A stretch of 52,134 bases of DNA from Polyangiaceae bacterium (GTDB lineage Bacteria > Myxococcota_A > Polyangia > Polyangiales > Polyangiaceae). Numbering within the stretch: the first letter of the stretch is position 1; the number at the start of each line of letters is the position of its first letter. The notes beneath the pieces were generated by a model. That model did not search any database. It had not been told where the DNA came from and worked only from the letters and a program-made list of their open reading frames with translations. The stretch is from assembly GCA_023150915.1 (NCBI GenBank), contig JAKLKA010000092.1, forward strand, positions 11,924 through 64,057, read 5' to 3'. Position numbers and translations under genes: made by a program. Positions 7,273 through 16,219 of the stretch are shown one piece after another.

Positions 7273-9725
7273 GGGACGACCGCCTTGCCGCTGCCTTCCA
7301 CGATACGGAAGCGACCGTCGGCGCTGGCGCCGGTGATGGTCTCTTCGCTGCCGTTCGGCCAACGCACCACGATCTTGTCGACGGCGGTGCTCGAGCCCAG
7401 CCCGACGTGCACCCAGCGCGAGCCGGGGTGGCGCGACTGCGACTGCACCTCGCGGGTGCGCGTCACCGCGCCCGAGGTCACGCTGATCCGCGCGCCGATG
7501 GCCGAGCGATTCGAGCTGGTGCCGCGCAGATCCAGCTCGATGAAGTGGTTGCCCGCCGTACCCTTGTTGCGGAGCAGCAGCATGCGCGGCCCCGGCCCGG
7601 GCGAGAGCAAGAGCAGATCGAGATCGCCGTCCTCGTCCACGTCGGACCAGAGCCCGGTCTGCGCCTGGTGCAACTGCGCGTGGGCCTCGTAGGTCACGTC
7701 GGTGAAGCCCTTGGGCAGGTCGTTGCGATACAGGCGCGGATAGTGGCTGGGGTAGGTCGAGATCACGAGCAGATCGAGATCGCCGTCGTTGTCGTAGTCG
7801 GCGAACGAGCTCTCCACGTCCCCTTCGTCGTAGCTAAGCCCATATTCTCGGCGTTTGTTGGCGAACTCGAAGCCCGGCGCCCCGCCGTTCACCAAGAGCA
7901 TGCTGGGATCGCTGCCGGGCTGCACGCGCGGGTGCGAGATGTTCGGGACGTAGATATCCATGTCGCCGTCGTTGTCGATGTCGCCGACGTCGCTGCCGAA
8001 GCTGTGCCCGCCGGTGTAGCCCATCATGTCTTCGTCGTCGGCGTCGGCCCCGACGCTGGCGGCGACCTCCTGGAACTTCCCGCCGCCCAGGTTCTTCCAG
8101 AGCAGGTTGGCCGACAGCTGGTAGTTCGAGACATACACGTCGAGCAGCTTGTCGTTGTTCCAGTCGGTCCAGAGCACGCCGTACACCGGCCGCCACGGCA
8201 CCTGCACGATGCCGGCCTTGGCCGCGGCGTCGATCATCTTCGCGCCGGCCTGGCCCTCGTAGTAGCGGCTCGGCACGGTGGGTGCGCTGGGGTAGTGCAC
8301 GAGCCAGTACCCGGAATACAGGTCGAGCAGGCCGTCGCCGTTTCCGTCCCCCAGGGCGGCAGCGCTCGAGGGGCCAATCGCCTCCACGTCGGGGCTGGGG
8401 CTCCAGCTCAGCTTGCCCGTGCCGTCGTTGACCAAGAGCTTCGGGAAGAAGTCCTCGTCGGTCTTGCCGTCGCAGTCGTTGTCGCGGGCATCGAGCACCT
8501 CGGCCGCGCCCGGTTTGGTCTCGATCTTGGTGTCGTCGCAGTCGCCGGCAGCCATGCTCACGCCATCGCCGTCGCCGTCGGCGACGCTCGTGCCGTCGTC
8601 GGCCTTGCCGTCGCAGTCGTCGTCGTAGCCGTTGGTCGCCTCGGTGGCGCCGGGCTTCACCTTGGCATCGCCGTCGTTGCAGTCCTTGTCGACCCCCACC
8701 CCGTCCCCGTCGGCGTCGGTCTGCACGTATTGCGACGCGAACGCATCCAGGTCGCCGTCGTTGTCGAGATCGCCGAACACGAAGAAATTCGCCTTGGGCG
8801 CGTCGGGGGCCAGCAAGCCGGCGATCGCCGCGAAGCTGCCCTTGCCGTCGCCCTTGAAGGCCACCGGCCCCTTGTCGGTGGTGAAGACGGCGTCGTCGTG
8901 CCCGTCACCGTCCAGGTCGGCCCAGGCTGCCCAACCGCCAATCGTGTCACCAAACGCCTGATCGTCACGAGCAAACCAGCGATCGGCGTCCGTCCACTGG
9001 CAGAAGTGATCGCCGTCGAGCCGCAAGCGATAGTTTCCGTCGAAGCCGGTGGGCGGCGCGCTGGGCGTGCTGGGGTCGAACACCAGCGAGCGCCCCATGT
9101 CGCCGGTGGCGACCTTCTCCACCGCCAGGCGCGGCTCGACCCCGATGTGCTCGTAGACCAGCATGTAGTGCTCGGTCGGAAGCAGCAAGGTCTCGGGGAT
9201 GGGCACGTCTTGCCACGAGTCCTTGCTGGCCGCGGTCACGTCGATCTCGACGGGCGGCACCAGATCGATCGGCTCCGAATAGTCCGGCCAGCTCTGATCG
9301 GCGAACGACGCGGGATAGCTACGCCCGAAGGTGCGCATCAGCCGCAGGCGCGCCTTGCCGGTGCCCTTGCCGAAACCCACCTTGATGCTCTTCGCCGCGA
9401 ACGGGTGCTGCGTGACGATCTTGGTGGCCTCTTGGGTGCCGGCGGCAAAGTCGGTGTTGAGCACGCCCAGGTATTCGCCGCTCGAGGCGCCAATCGTCGC
9501 GGGCGCAAAGGTCTCGCGCCACGCCTTGCCAGTGCAGTACCGCGCGAAACCGTCGGGCGCGGTGGGCCCCGCGTCTGCCGCGTCGGCGCCGTCGGCGTCG
9601 TCCGAGGCGTCCCCGGCGTCCGTGCCTGCGTCCGTCTTCTTCCCGCCGCCGCCGTCGTCGTCCGAGCCGCAGCGGGTCAGCACCAAGAGCAAGGGAACGG
9701 CGGCCAGGGCAGAGAGAGCGCGCAT
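7269..9725 (-). CDS. FG-GAP/VCBS repeat lipoprotein with MopC motifs and ASPIC/UnbV domain
   Basis: An 818-residue exported protein. The signal peptide MRALSALAAVPLLLVLTRC ends in a lipobox-like LTRC; Arg before the Cys is unusual, so lipidation is less certain. An Asp/Ala-rich linker follows. FG-GAP-type calcium-binding repeats (DLDGDGHDD, DLDNDGDLD, DIDNDGDMD, DYDNDGDLD, DVDEDGDLD) spread from about residue 260 to 710 suggest a beta-propeller. Two MopC-type Cys/Asp motifs (DKDCNDGD...DDDCDGKADD and GDCDDTK...DNDCDGKTDED) are inserted near 345-430. The C-terminus carries the ASPIC/UnbV domain (SAIGARISV, VRWPNGSEETI). Such proteins are surface or periplasmic and often of unknown function. 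The ATG at 9725 is chosen for the signal peptide. Confidence 0.9.
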   Translation of the reverse strand: MRALSALAAVPLLLVLTRCGSDDDGGGGKKTDAGTDAGDASDDADGADAADAGPTAPDGFARYCTGKAWRETFAPATIGASSGEYLGVLNTDFAAGTQEATKIVTQHPFAAKSIKVGFGKGTGKARLRLMRTFGRSYPASFADQSWPDYSEPIDLVPPVEIDVTAASKDSWQDVPIPETLLLPTEHYMLVYEHIGVEPRLAVEKVATGDMGRSLVFDPSTPSAPPTGFDGNYRLRLDGDHFCQWTDADRWFARDDQAFGDTIGGWAAWADLDGDGHDDAVFTTDKGPVAFKGDGKGSFAAIAGLLAPDAPKANFFVFGDLDNDGDLDAFASQYVQTDADGDGVGVDKDCNDGDAKVKPGATEATNGYDDDCDGKADDGTSVADGDGDGVSMAAGDCDDTKIETKPGAAEVLDARDNDCDGKTDEDFFPKLLVNDGTGKLSWSPSPDVEAIGPSSAAALGDGNGDGLLDLYSGYWLVHYPSAPTVPSRYYEGQAGAKMIDAAAKAGIVQVPWRPVYGVLWTDWNNDKLLDVYVSNYQLSANLLWKNLGGGKFQEVAASVGADADDEDMMGYTGGHSFGSDVGDIDNDGDMDIYVPNISHPRVQPGSDPSMLLVNGGAPGFEFANKRREYGLSYDEGDVESSFADYDNDGDLDLLVISTYPSHYPRLYRNDLPKGFTDVTYEAHAQLHQAQTGLWSDVDEDGDLDLLLLSPGPGPRMLLLRNKGTAGNHFIELDLRGTSSNRSAIGARISVTSGAVTRTREVQSQSRHPGSRWVHVGLGSSTAVDKIVVRWPNGSEETITGASADGRFRIVEGSGKAVVP

Positions 9726-9788
9726 GGGGCAGCATTTTACACTGCCTTGCCCGGCAGGCATTTAACCGCTACGTACCAGCCTGCCCTC

Positions 9789-9860
9789 GGGCGGGTAGCT
9801 CAGCGGTAGAGCGCTGGCCTTACAAGCCGGATGTCGCAGGTTCAAGCCCTGTCCCGCCCA
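9789..9860 (+). tRNA. tRNA-Val (TAC)
   Basis: Acceptor GGGCGGG (9789-9795) pairs with CCCGCCC (9853-9859), and the discriminator is A at 9860. The anticodon arm CTGGC-CTTACAA-GCCGG gives anticodon TAC. The D-arm (AGCTCAGCGGTAGAGC) and T-arm (GGTTCAAGCCC) are standard. CCA is not encoded. The gene sits alone between two minus-strand genes. Confidence 0.95.
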
Positions 9861-9865
9861 CTGGC

Positions 9866-10339
9866 TCAGCGCCTGCGCTCCCTGCTCGACGTGCCCGCGC
9901 TCCGCGCGGCCGGGCGCGCCGGAGCGTGAGCTCGCGGCGCCTGGCCCGCCGAGCGACTGCGAGCCGCGGGCTCGGACGAGCGGGCGTCGTCCTCCGCCGC
10001 TCCCTGCAGCTCGTGCTCGATGGCGACGTCGATCGCCGCCTCGGCCACTGCCCCGACGGCGTCGTCGACCTCCATGCTGTTCTCGACCGTGACGCAGTAG
10101 GTCCCGAGCGCCTCGCGGCCCGGGCGGCAGCGCTCGCCCGAGGTCGCCTCGAACCCGGGGCATCGCGACAGGCACTGGTGAAGGTCCTCCTTCATGTTGC
10201 CCCTCTCCTCGCAGCGGGCCGCACAGGCGCGATGCTCCGCGACCTCTGCTTCCGTGGTGTAATGCGCGCGATACGCCGTGGGGCGAAGGGCGCAGGCCGG
10301 TGCCATCAGCAGGACCACGAGCGAACCCCAGATTTTCAT
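9866..10339 (-). CDS. Small Cys-containing lipoprotein
   Basis: A 157-residue lipoprotein. The signal peptide MKIWGSLVVLLMAPAC has a plausible lipobox (MAPAC). The next section holds a four-Cys pattern (ACAARCEERG then CLSRCPG), two further cysteines (RCRPG, TYCVTV) and a helix-rich acidic part. The C-terminus is Ala/Pro/Arg-rich and disordered. No family is recognised. The ATG at 10339 is chosen because the signal peptide begins there; an upstream in-frame ATG at 10444 would hide it. It ends 6 bases from the convergent tRNA-Val. Confidence 0.75.
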   Translation of the reverse strand: MKIWGSLVVLLMAPACALRPTAYRAHYTTEAEVAEHRACAARCEERGNMKEDLHQCLSRCPGFEATSGERCRPGREALGTYCVTVENSMEVDDAVGAVAEAAIDVAIEHELQGAAEDDARSSEPAARSRSAGQAPRAHAPARPAARSAGTSSRERRR

Positions 10340-10515
10340 GTCCCAGCCATGAGCAACCCGCGTGCCGCCCGAAAGGCCGGTGTTCTGCCGGGGCGCGCGG
10401 GCGCGGGCGTCGCCGCCCTGCGCCGACTGTGGCAGGGCCGGCACGCCTGGCGGTTCACGCCTGGGTGCTGGAAGTGCAGCGCTTTGGGCGGTAGAACGCC
10501 CGGCGAGCGCCCCTC

Positions 10516-12723
10516 ATGACCTCCCCCGACGTCGAGCTGTCCGTCATTGCCCCCTGCCTCAACGAAGAGCTGAACGTCCCCGAGCTCACCCGCCGCACCC
10601 TGGCGGTCTTCGAGAAGGGCGGGTTTGCCGGCGAGCTGATCCTGATCGACGACGGCTCGACCGACGGCACCGCGCAGGTGATCCGCTCGATGGTGGCGGC
10701 ACACCCGGAGCAGGTGCAGGCGGTGTTCCACCCGCAGAACCGCGGCATGGCGGCAGCGTGGAAGAGCGGCGCGGGCGTGGCCCGGGGCCGGCTGGTCGCG
10801 ACCATCGACTCCGATCTGCAGTACCAGCCCGAAGATCTCTTGCGCCTGCGCCGCGCGCTCTACGAGCACTCGGTGGACGTGGTGCAGGGCTGGCGCAGCT
10901 GGGTCGGCCGGGTGAAGGACGAGCGCTATCACATCAGTCGCGCCTTCAACTTCATGCTGAACGGCGCCTTCGGCATGCACCTTGCGGACAACAAGAGCGG
11001 CTTCGTGATGTGCGCGCGCGAGGTCTTCCAGGACCTTCTGACCTACGAAGGCCGCTACTTCTACTGGCAGTCGTTCATCATGGTGGCGGCCCACGCCAAG
11101 GGCTACGACTACAAGGAGATCGAGACCCTCTTCGAGCAGCGCAAGGCCGGCGAGAGCTTCCTGGCCAAGAAGGCGGCGCAAGCCAGCATCAAGAGCGTGT
11201 TCGATCTGGGCAAGGCGCTCTGGGAGTACCAGGTCACCCGCCCGCCGGACGTCGCGCTCCAGTTCTTGCGCCGCCATCCCGTGGTCGACCGCTCACCCGA
11301 GAAGAGCCCCACGCGCGCGCTGCGCTGGCGCACGTACATGGCGGCCTTCAACCAGACCCACTGGATGATCACCCGCGACGTGGAGCACTACTACGAGACC
11401 CTGCAGAAGACGCAGTGGCTCTCGCCCAGCGCCACCCGCGAGCTGCAAGACGAGAAGCTGCGGCGGCTGATCCGCCACGCCTACCGCAACGTGCCCTATT
11501 ACCGCGCGAAGATGCAGGAAGCCGGCCTGCGGCCCGAGGACATCCGGACCCAGGCGGACCTCGGCAAGCTGCCGATGCTGAGCAAGGCGGACATCAAGCA
11601 GCACCTGTTCTTCGACATCATGAGCGAGAACCACGACAAGAGTCAGGTCCTTCGGATCTCGACCAGTGGTTCCACCGGCGAACCGTTCGTCTGTTACGCC
11701 GACCGCTCCCAGCTCGAGTTCCGCTGGGCGGCCACGCTGCGCGCCCAAGAGTGGACCGGGTACCAGTTCGGCGACCCCACCGTGCGGCTCTGGCACCAGA
11801 CCATTGGCATGAGCGCCGCGCAGGCCGCCAAAGAGCGGGCCGACGCCGTGCTCTCGAACCGCACCTTCGTGCCGGTGTTCGAGATGAACGACGAGAACCT
11901 GCAGAAGACCATGCAGCTGATCGCCTCCATCGGCCCCACCCTGCTCGACGGCTATGCCGAGGCCCTGGACTTCATCGCGCACTTCGTCAAGACCTCGGGC
12001 AACCCGGGGGTGCGCCCCCTGGCCATCATGTCCAGCGCGCAGACCCTGCCCGAGCCCAGCCGCCGCCTGATCGAAGAGGCCTTCGGCTGCCGGGTGTTCG
12101 ACAAGTATGGCAGCCGAGAGTTCTCCGGCATCGCCTACGAGTGCGACGCCCACGCGGGCCACCACGTGGTGGCCGAAGGCTACATCGTGGAGATCTTGCG
12201 GGACGGCGCCCCGGTGAAACCGGGAGAGGTCGGCGAGGTGGTGATCACCGACTTGAACAACTACTGCATGCCGTTCATCCGCTATCGCATCGGCGATCTG
12301 GCCGAGGCCATGGCGGACCAGGCCTGCGCCTGCGGGCGCGGCGCGCCGCGGGTCGGCGCCATCCAGGGGCGCGTGCAGTCCATCATCCAGGGCAGCGACG
12401 GGCAATACGTCCCCGGCACCTTCTTCGCGCACTATCTGAAGGAGCTCGACTTCGCCATCAAGCGCTTCCAGGTGGTGCAAGAGCGCGCCGGCCACCTCAC
12501 CTTCCGCGTGGTCAAGGGTGGGCGCTATTCGGACGACGTGCTGCAAGAGGTGCTGGCCGAGTTCCGCAAATACCTGGGAGCGCGCATGCAGATCGACGTC
12601 GAATTCGTCGACGACATCGCGCTGGTGCGCACCGGCAAGCACGTGGCCGCCCTGTCGCGCATCCCCATCGATTTCCAGCGCTCGGGGGGCGTGGTGGTCC
12701 GACCCGGGCAGAACGGCAGCTGA
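10516..12723 (+). CDS. Fusion of family-2 glycosyltransferase and CapK/PaaK-like adenylate-forming enzyme
   Basis: A 735-residue two-domain protein. Residues 1 to about 240 form a GT2 domain of the dolichol-phosphate-sugar-synthase type: the start motif SVIAPCLNEELNVPELT, the nucleotide-sugar motif LIDDGSTDGT, and TIDSDLQYQPED with the metal-binding acidic residues. From about 300 on it resembles phenylacetate-CoA-ligase-like CapK proteins: RHAYRNVPYYRAKM, the ATP-binding loop STSGSTGEP near residue 384, and KYGSREFSGIAYECD near 530. A Cys pair (CACGRG) near 610 is typical of this family. GT2 and CapK-like genes occur in surface-polysaccharide loci, usually as separate genes. Here one polypeptide might couple sugar transfer to activation of an acyl or amino group; that is inference. 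Its stop overlaps the next start (ATGA at 12720-12725 region). Confidence 0.9.
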   Translation: MTSPDVELSVIAPCLNEELNVPELTRRTLAVFEKGGFAGELILIDDGSTDGTAQVIRSMVAAHPEQVQAVFHPQNRGMAAAWKSGAGVARGRLVATIDSDLQYQPEDLLRLRRALYEHSVDVVQGWRSWVGRVKDERYHISRAFNFMLNGAFGMHLADNKSGFVMCAREVFQDLLTYEGRYFYWQSFIMVAAHAKGYDYKEIETLFEQRKAGESFLAKKAAQASIKSVFDLGKALWEYQVTRPPDVALQFLRRHPVVDRSPEKSPTRALRWRTYMAAFNQTHWMITRDVEHYYETLQKTQWLSPSATRELQDEKLRRLIRHAYRNVPYYRAKMQEAGLRPEDIRTQADLGKLPMLSKADIKQHLFFDIMSENHDKSQVLRISTSGSTGEPFVCYADRSQLEFRWAATLRAQEWTGYQFGDPTVRLWHQTIGMSAAQAAKERADAVLSNRTFVPVFEMNDENLQKTMQLIASIGPTLLDGYAEALDFIAHFVKTSGNPGVRPLAIMSSAQTLPEPSRRLIEEAFGCRVFDKYGSREFSGIAYECDAHAGHHVVAEGYIVEILRDGAPVKPGEVGEVVITDLNNYCMPFIRYRIGDLAEAMADQACACGRGAPRVGAIQGRVQSIIQGSDGQYVPGTFFAHYLKELDFAIKRFQVVQERAGHLTFRVVKGGRYSDDVLQEVLAEFRKYLGARMQIDVEFVDDIALVRTGKHVAALSRIPIDFQRSGGVVVRPGQNGS

Positions 12724-13616
12724 TGCGGGCCCGAATCGCGCTCGCCCTGGCTCTCTCGTGCCTGGCCCTGGGCTGTGGCGAAGACCCGGAGGCCAGCGAA
12801 CCCCTCCCGCCCAAGCCCTTGAGCGTGATGACGTTCAACGTGCTCTGCTCGGTGTGCAACCCCAGCGAGTACGACCCCTGGGACGAGCGGCTCGACTACT
12901 TCGCCGACATCTTCGCCCGCCACGATCCCGATCTGATCGGCCTGCAAGAGATCACCCCCCTGGCCGGCGAGGTCGAGTCGCTGCTCGCCACGCTGCCCGG
13001 GCGCAAGGCGCTGTTCTTCGAGCAAGCGGACTGGCCGCCCTATCCCGACGCAGCGATCTTCTATCGCACCTCGCGCTTTCGCGTGCTCGAGCGGGGCGAA
13101 TACTGGCTGAGCCCCACGCCGGACGAGCCGCGCTCCACCGGCTTCGCCAAGCCGCAGCTGCCGCGGCTGGTGGTCTGGGCGCGCCTGCTGGACAAGGCGG
13201 GGGATCGCGAGATGTTCTTCGCCAGCACCCACTTCGACAACAACTCGCCCAGCCAAGAGCTGAGCGCGCCGCTGGTGCTCGAGCGCACCGCGCCCTTCGC
13301 GGCCGAGCTGCCGGTGGTGTTCGTGGGGGACTTCAACTCGCAGCCCAGCGATCCGGCCTACAAGACCCTGACCGCGGACGCCTCCCACGGGCTGTCCTTC
13401 CAGAACGCCTACGATCTGGCGCAAAAGCCCGGCATCGTCGAAAACCAGGACCCGGATCCGAGCTACGACCCGGCCGATCGCATCGACCACGTCTTCGTGG
13501 CTGGCGCCGGCGTGCCCTGGACCGCGTCGAGCTGGGCCGCCGATCTCTTCGTCTACGGGGCCAAGAAGCGCTACCCGTCGGACCACCGCGCCATGGTGAC
13601 CACCCTGGATCGTTGA
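12723..13616 (+). CDS. Endonuclease/exonuclease/phosphatase-family lipoprotein
   Basis: A 297-residue exported protein with a lipobox signal (ALSCLALGC). After a short linker comes an EEP fold: the first strand SVMTFNVLCS with the metal-binding Asn, IGLQEITPL with the metal-binding Glu, FFASTHFDNNS with the catalytic His, VVFVGDFNSQP with the DxN pair, DRIDHVFV and the terminal SDHRAMV motif. All key residues of a metal-dependent phosphodiesterase are present. The family includes nucleases, sphingomyelinases and inositol phosphatases, and the location suggests action on an extracytoplasmic phosphodiester. It is coupled to the GT2-CapK gene by a start-stop overlap, so the pair may act on the same surface polymer or lipid. 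Confidence 0.9.
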   Translation: MRARIALALALSCLALGCGEDPEASEPLPPKPLSVMTFNVLCSVCNPSEYDPWDERLDYFADIFARHDPDLIGLQEITPLAGEVESLLATLPGRKALFFEQADWPPYPDAAIFYRTSRFRVLERGEYWLSPTPDEPRSTGFAKPQLPRLVVWARLLDKAGDREMFFASTHFDNNSPSQELSAPLVLERTAPFAAELPVVFVGDFNSQPSDPAYKTLTADASHGLSFQNAYDLAQKPGIVENQDPDPSYDPADRIDHVFVAGAGVPWTASSWAADLFVYGAKKRYPSDHRAMVTTLDR

Positions 13617-13653
13617 GGTGGCGTGCTCGCGCCGAGCCCCCCCAGCCCGGTGA

Positions 13654-14376
13654 TCAGCTCTCCGGGCACGCGCAGTACGTCACGTGCGAGATCCCCTGGT
13701 CCACCGGGGTGGACAGCACATCCCCCGCGCTGACGTTCACGTAGATCCGGTAGGCCGATTGCCCTGGCTCGCAGCCGTGGGTGCCGCTCTTGACGATGGC
13801 GAGGTAGGCGTCCTGTGTGGCAACGAACGTGAGCCCACTCAGGTTGTCGTCTTTGCCCTGGGGGACGAGGCCGAATGCGGCGCACTCCGCGCCCGGGTTG
13901 GTGAGCGGAGAATCGGTGCAGAAGACGTCCGCGGGCTGCACCTGCACCGGGCACTCCTCGACGTCGGGCCCGCATTGGTAGTTGCCTGCGTACTCGCCGG
14001 GGTTGTGCAGGGTCACCACCTGGCCGCTCGCGGTGGTCGCGCTGGCGCTGTAGATGTCGATCTCTCCCGACGGCAAGATGACGTTGTAGTGCCAGACGTT
14101 GCCGCTGCTCTTCGAAGCCTCCACCGGACCGAAGCTGCCGCCGGAGTACGTCCCGGTGAGCGGCCCGGGCTTGGCGGGGCCGGCGAACAGCAGCACGAAG
14201 TGCGCGAGGACCTGACCGTCGTCGGTGCACTCGATGTGCGACAGGTTGAGCATGGGGGCCTGCGCGGCCCTGGCCTCCGACGAGGTCTGATCGGTCGTGT
14301 CGTCCGTGGCCAGACCACAGCCGGCCAAGGCTGAGGCGATCACTGCGGCGCTGATGACAAAAGTGAGCTTTTTCAT
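13654..14376 (-). CDS. Lipoprotein of unknown function
   Basis: A 240-residue protein with a clear lipoprotein signal (MKKLTFVISAAVIASALAGC). A GGAGG ribosome-binding site lies about 9 bases upstream of the ATG at 14376, supporting this start over an upstream in-frame ATG. The mature part is beta-rich with several Cys (CGPDVEECPVQ, VFCTDSPL, GCEPGQ, YCACPES) and probably forms a disulfide-stabilised surface domain. No family is recognised. It is divergent from the DUF4114-like MYXO-CTERM gene, and both probably have promoters in the 230-bp space between them (14377-14608). Confidence 0.8.
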   Translation of the reverse strand: MKKLTFVISAAVIASALAGCGLATDDTTDQTSSEARAAQAPMLNLSHIECTDDGQVLAHFVLLFAGPAKPGPLTGTYSGGSFGPVEASKSSGNVWHYNVILPSGEIDIYSASATTASGQVVTLHNPGEYAGNYQCGPDVEECPVQVQPADVFCTDSPLTNPGAECAAFGLVPQGKDDNLSGLTFVATQDAYLAIVKSGTHGCEPGQSAYRIYVNVSAGDVLSTPVDQGISHVTYCACPES

Positions 14377-14608
14377 TGGTTTCTGCCTCCGTGTCACTGT
14401 CCCCCCCGGGGTTCCCTGCGTCCGCTGAGCACCTGTAAGCTGCTGTGGCACGGTGCAGGCCAGAGTGGTTGATTGTCGTCGAATATCCGACATCGGAGCC
14501 GACGTCAATCGGAATCTGTCTCGCAACGAGACGGCTGGCACGATCGAGGCGCCTGGGGCGAAAGCGCCAAGCCTTGAGAACCGATGCCCGTCCCCTCATG
14601 ATCTGCCG

Positions 14609-16219
14609 ATGCGAGGGCGACACTCGTGGGTCTGGTCGTGCAGCGTGCTCGTCCTAGTCGCTGCACCCGTTGCCCACGCCCTGCAGCAACCCAACGCGGT
14701 CACCATTCCCGTGCTCGACGGCAGCGTCACCACCTGCAGCGACAAGAACGTGCAGGTGTGCCTGAACGCCGAAGAGGGCGGCGCGACCATCAACGCGCTC
14801 ACCGCCGCCGCCGTCACGCCCGAGACGTATACGCCGATCTGCAGCCTCACCTTCAAGGTGATCGCCCGCGGCGCGGGGTACCTGAACACGTTTGGCTGGT
14901 ACAACGTGGTCGCGGGTCAGAAACCGCCCGCGTCGGATCTGCACTCGTTTCTCGAGTGCGGCGACGGCCCCGGCACGGTGAAGGTGCTGAACATCAAGAG
15001 CAGCCCGTACTACAAGGGCGGTGAGGTCGGCTTCTTCATGGCCTCGCCCGAGGGCGCCAGCGGCAACTGCCCCAAGTTCGCGGCGGCGGGCGGCCCCATC
15101 GCCGGCACGGTCGGGTACATCTACTACTCCGAGCGCAAGTACAACCCGGACAACACCGGTGCAAACAGCTGGGTCCACCTGATCACGTACAACAGCGTGG
15201 CCCACAAGAATGCGTTCTACTTCGGGTGGGAAGATTTGCTGTCGGGCGGCGACAACGACTTCGACGACCTGCTCACGCGCGTGGACGGCATCCAGTGCAC
15301 CGGCGGCGGCGACCCCTGCACGGTGGCGGGAAAGCAGGGCAAATGCGCGAATGGCATCATGCAGTGCCAGAACGGGCAGCTGACCTGCGTGCCGACCTGG
15401 CAGCCCACCGCCGAGAGCTGCAACGCCCTGGACGACGACTGCAACGGCACGACCGACGACGGCGATCTGTGCCCGCCGAGCCAGATCTGCCACAAGGGCA
15501 AGTGCGTGCCCAAGTGCGGCACCACCGAGTTCCAGTGCCTGGGCGGGCTGAAATGCAAAGACGGCCTGTGCATCGACCCGGCGTGCGAGACCGTGGACTG
15601 CAAGGCCGGCGAGGTGTGCGTCGGGGGCAAGTGCCAGGGCGCGTGTGACGGCGTCACCTGCCCGTTCGGCCAGAAGTGCGTCGAGGGCGTGTGCAGCGAC
15701 CCCTGCGCCAGCGTGAAGTGCGACTCGGACTTCGTGTGCGTCGGCGGCGTGTGCCAGGTCAAGTGCAACTGCGAACCCTGCCCATCGGGCAAAGAGTGCG
15801 TGGCGGCGACGGGCAAGTGCGAAGACACCGGCTGCGGCAGCCAGAGCTGCGCGGCCGGAACCCACTGCGTGGCGGGCGCGTGCGTGGACGACTGCCAGGG
15901 CGCCGTGTGCCCCAAGGGGCAGCTGTGCACCGCCGGTCAGTGCGCCATCGACACCGACGCCGGCACCAACACCGGCGGCTCGAGCGGCGACGGCGGGATC
16001 GTGATCGGCGGCTCGGGCGGCGGCAGCGCCGCGAGCGGCGGAGGCGGCAGCGGTGGCAAAGACGGCGGGGCGCAGGCCGGCACGGGCGCGCTGCCCGGGA
16101 CCACGCCCGCCGAGGACGAGGGCTGCGGGTGCCGCACGGCCGGCGGTCCAGCGAGCGCGGGCCTCTCGGCGCTCGTGCTCTTGGGCCTCTTCGCCAGCCG
16201 GCGGCGGCAAAGGCGTTAG
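14609..16219 (+). CDS. Secreted DUF4114-like, Cys-rich repeat protein with MYXO-CTERM tail
   Basis: A 536-residue exported protein. The signal peptide (WSCSVLVLVAAPVAHA) is followed by an N-terminal DUF4114-like domain, recognised by its end section FYFGWEDLL and GDNDFDDLLTRV near residue 210. Then come a MopC-like motif (NALDDDCNGTTDDGD), about eight short Cys-rich modules of the type CxxxxCVGGxC from about 275 to 450, and a Gly/Ser-rich linker. The end is a textbook MYXO-CTERM: GCGCRTAGG, a hydrophobic helix, and RRRQRR. Start ATG at 14609 is chosen for the signal peptide. The protein is expected on the outer surface. Its stop overlaps by 4 bases the stop of the convergent lipoprotein gene. 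Confidence 0.85.
   Translation: MRGRHSWVWSCSVLVLVAAPVAHALQQPNAVTIPVLDGSVTTCSDKNVQVCLNAEEGGATINALTAAAVTPETYTPICSLTFKVIARGAGYLNTFGWYNVVAGQKPPASDLHSFLECGDGPGTVKVLNIKSSPYYKGGEVGFFMASPEGASGNCPKFAAAGGPIAGTVGYIYYSERKYNPDNTGANSWVHLITYNSVAHKNAFYFGWEDLLSGGDNDFDDLLTRVDGIQCTGGGDPCTVAGKQGKCANGIMQCQNGQLTCVPTWQPTAESCNALDDDCNGTTDDGDLCPPSQICHKGKCVPKCGTTEFQCLGGLKCKDGLCIDPACETVDCKAGEVCVGGKCQGACDGVTCPFGQKCVEGVCSDPCASVKCDSDFVCVGGVCQVKCNCEPCPSGKECVAATGKCEDTGCGSQSCAAGTHCVAGACVDDCQGAVCPKGQLCTAGQCAIDTDAGTNTGGSSGDGGIVIGGSGGGSAASGGGGSGGKDGGAQAGTGALPGTTPAEDEGCGCRTAGGPASAGLSALVLLGLFASRRRQRR

Noticed and set aside
7407-9809. 800-residue frame on the plus strand
   Set aside because: It is antisense to the FG-GAP lipoprotein, with repetitive Val/Ala/Gly/Arg composition and no domain; open antisense frames are normal at this GC content.
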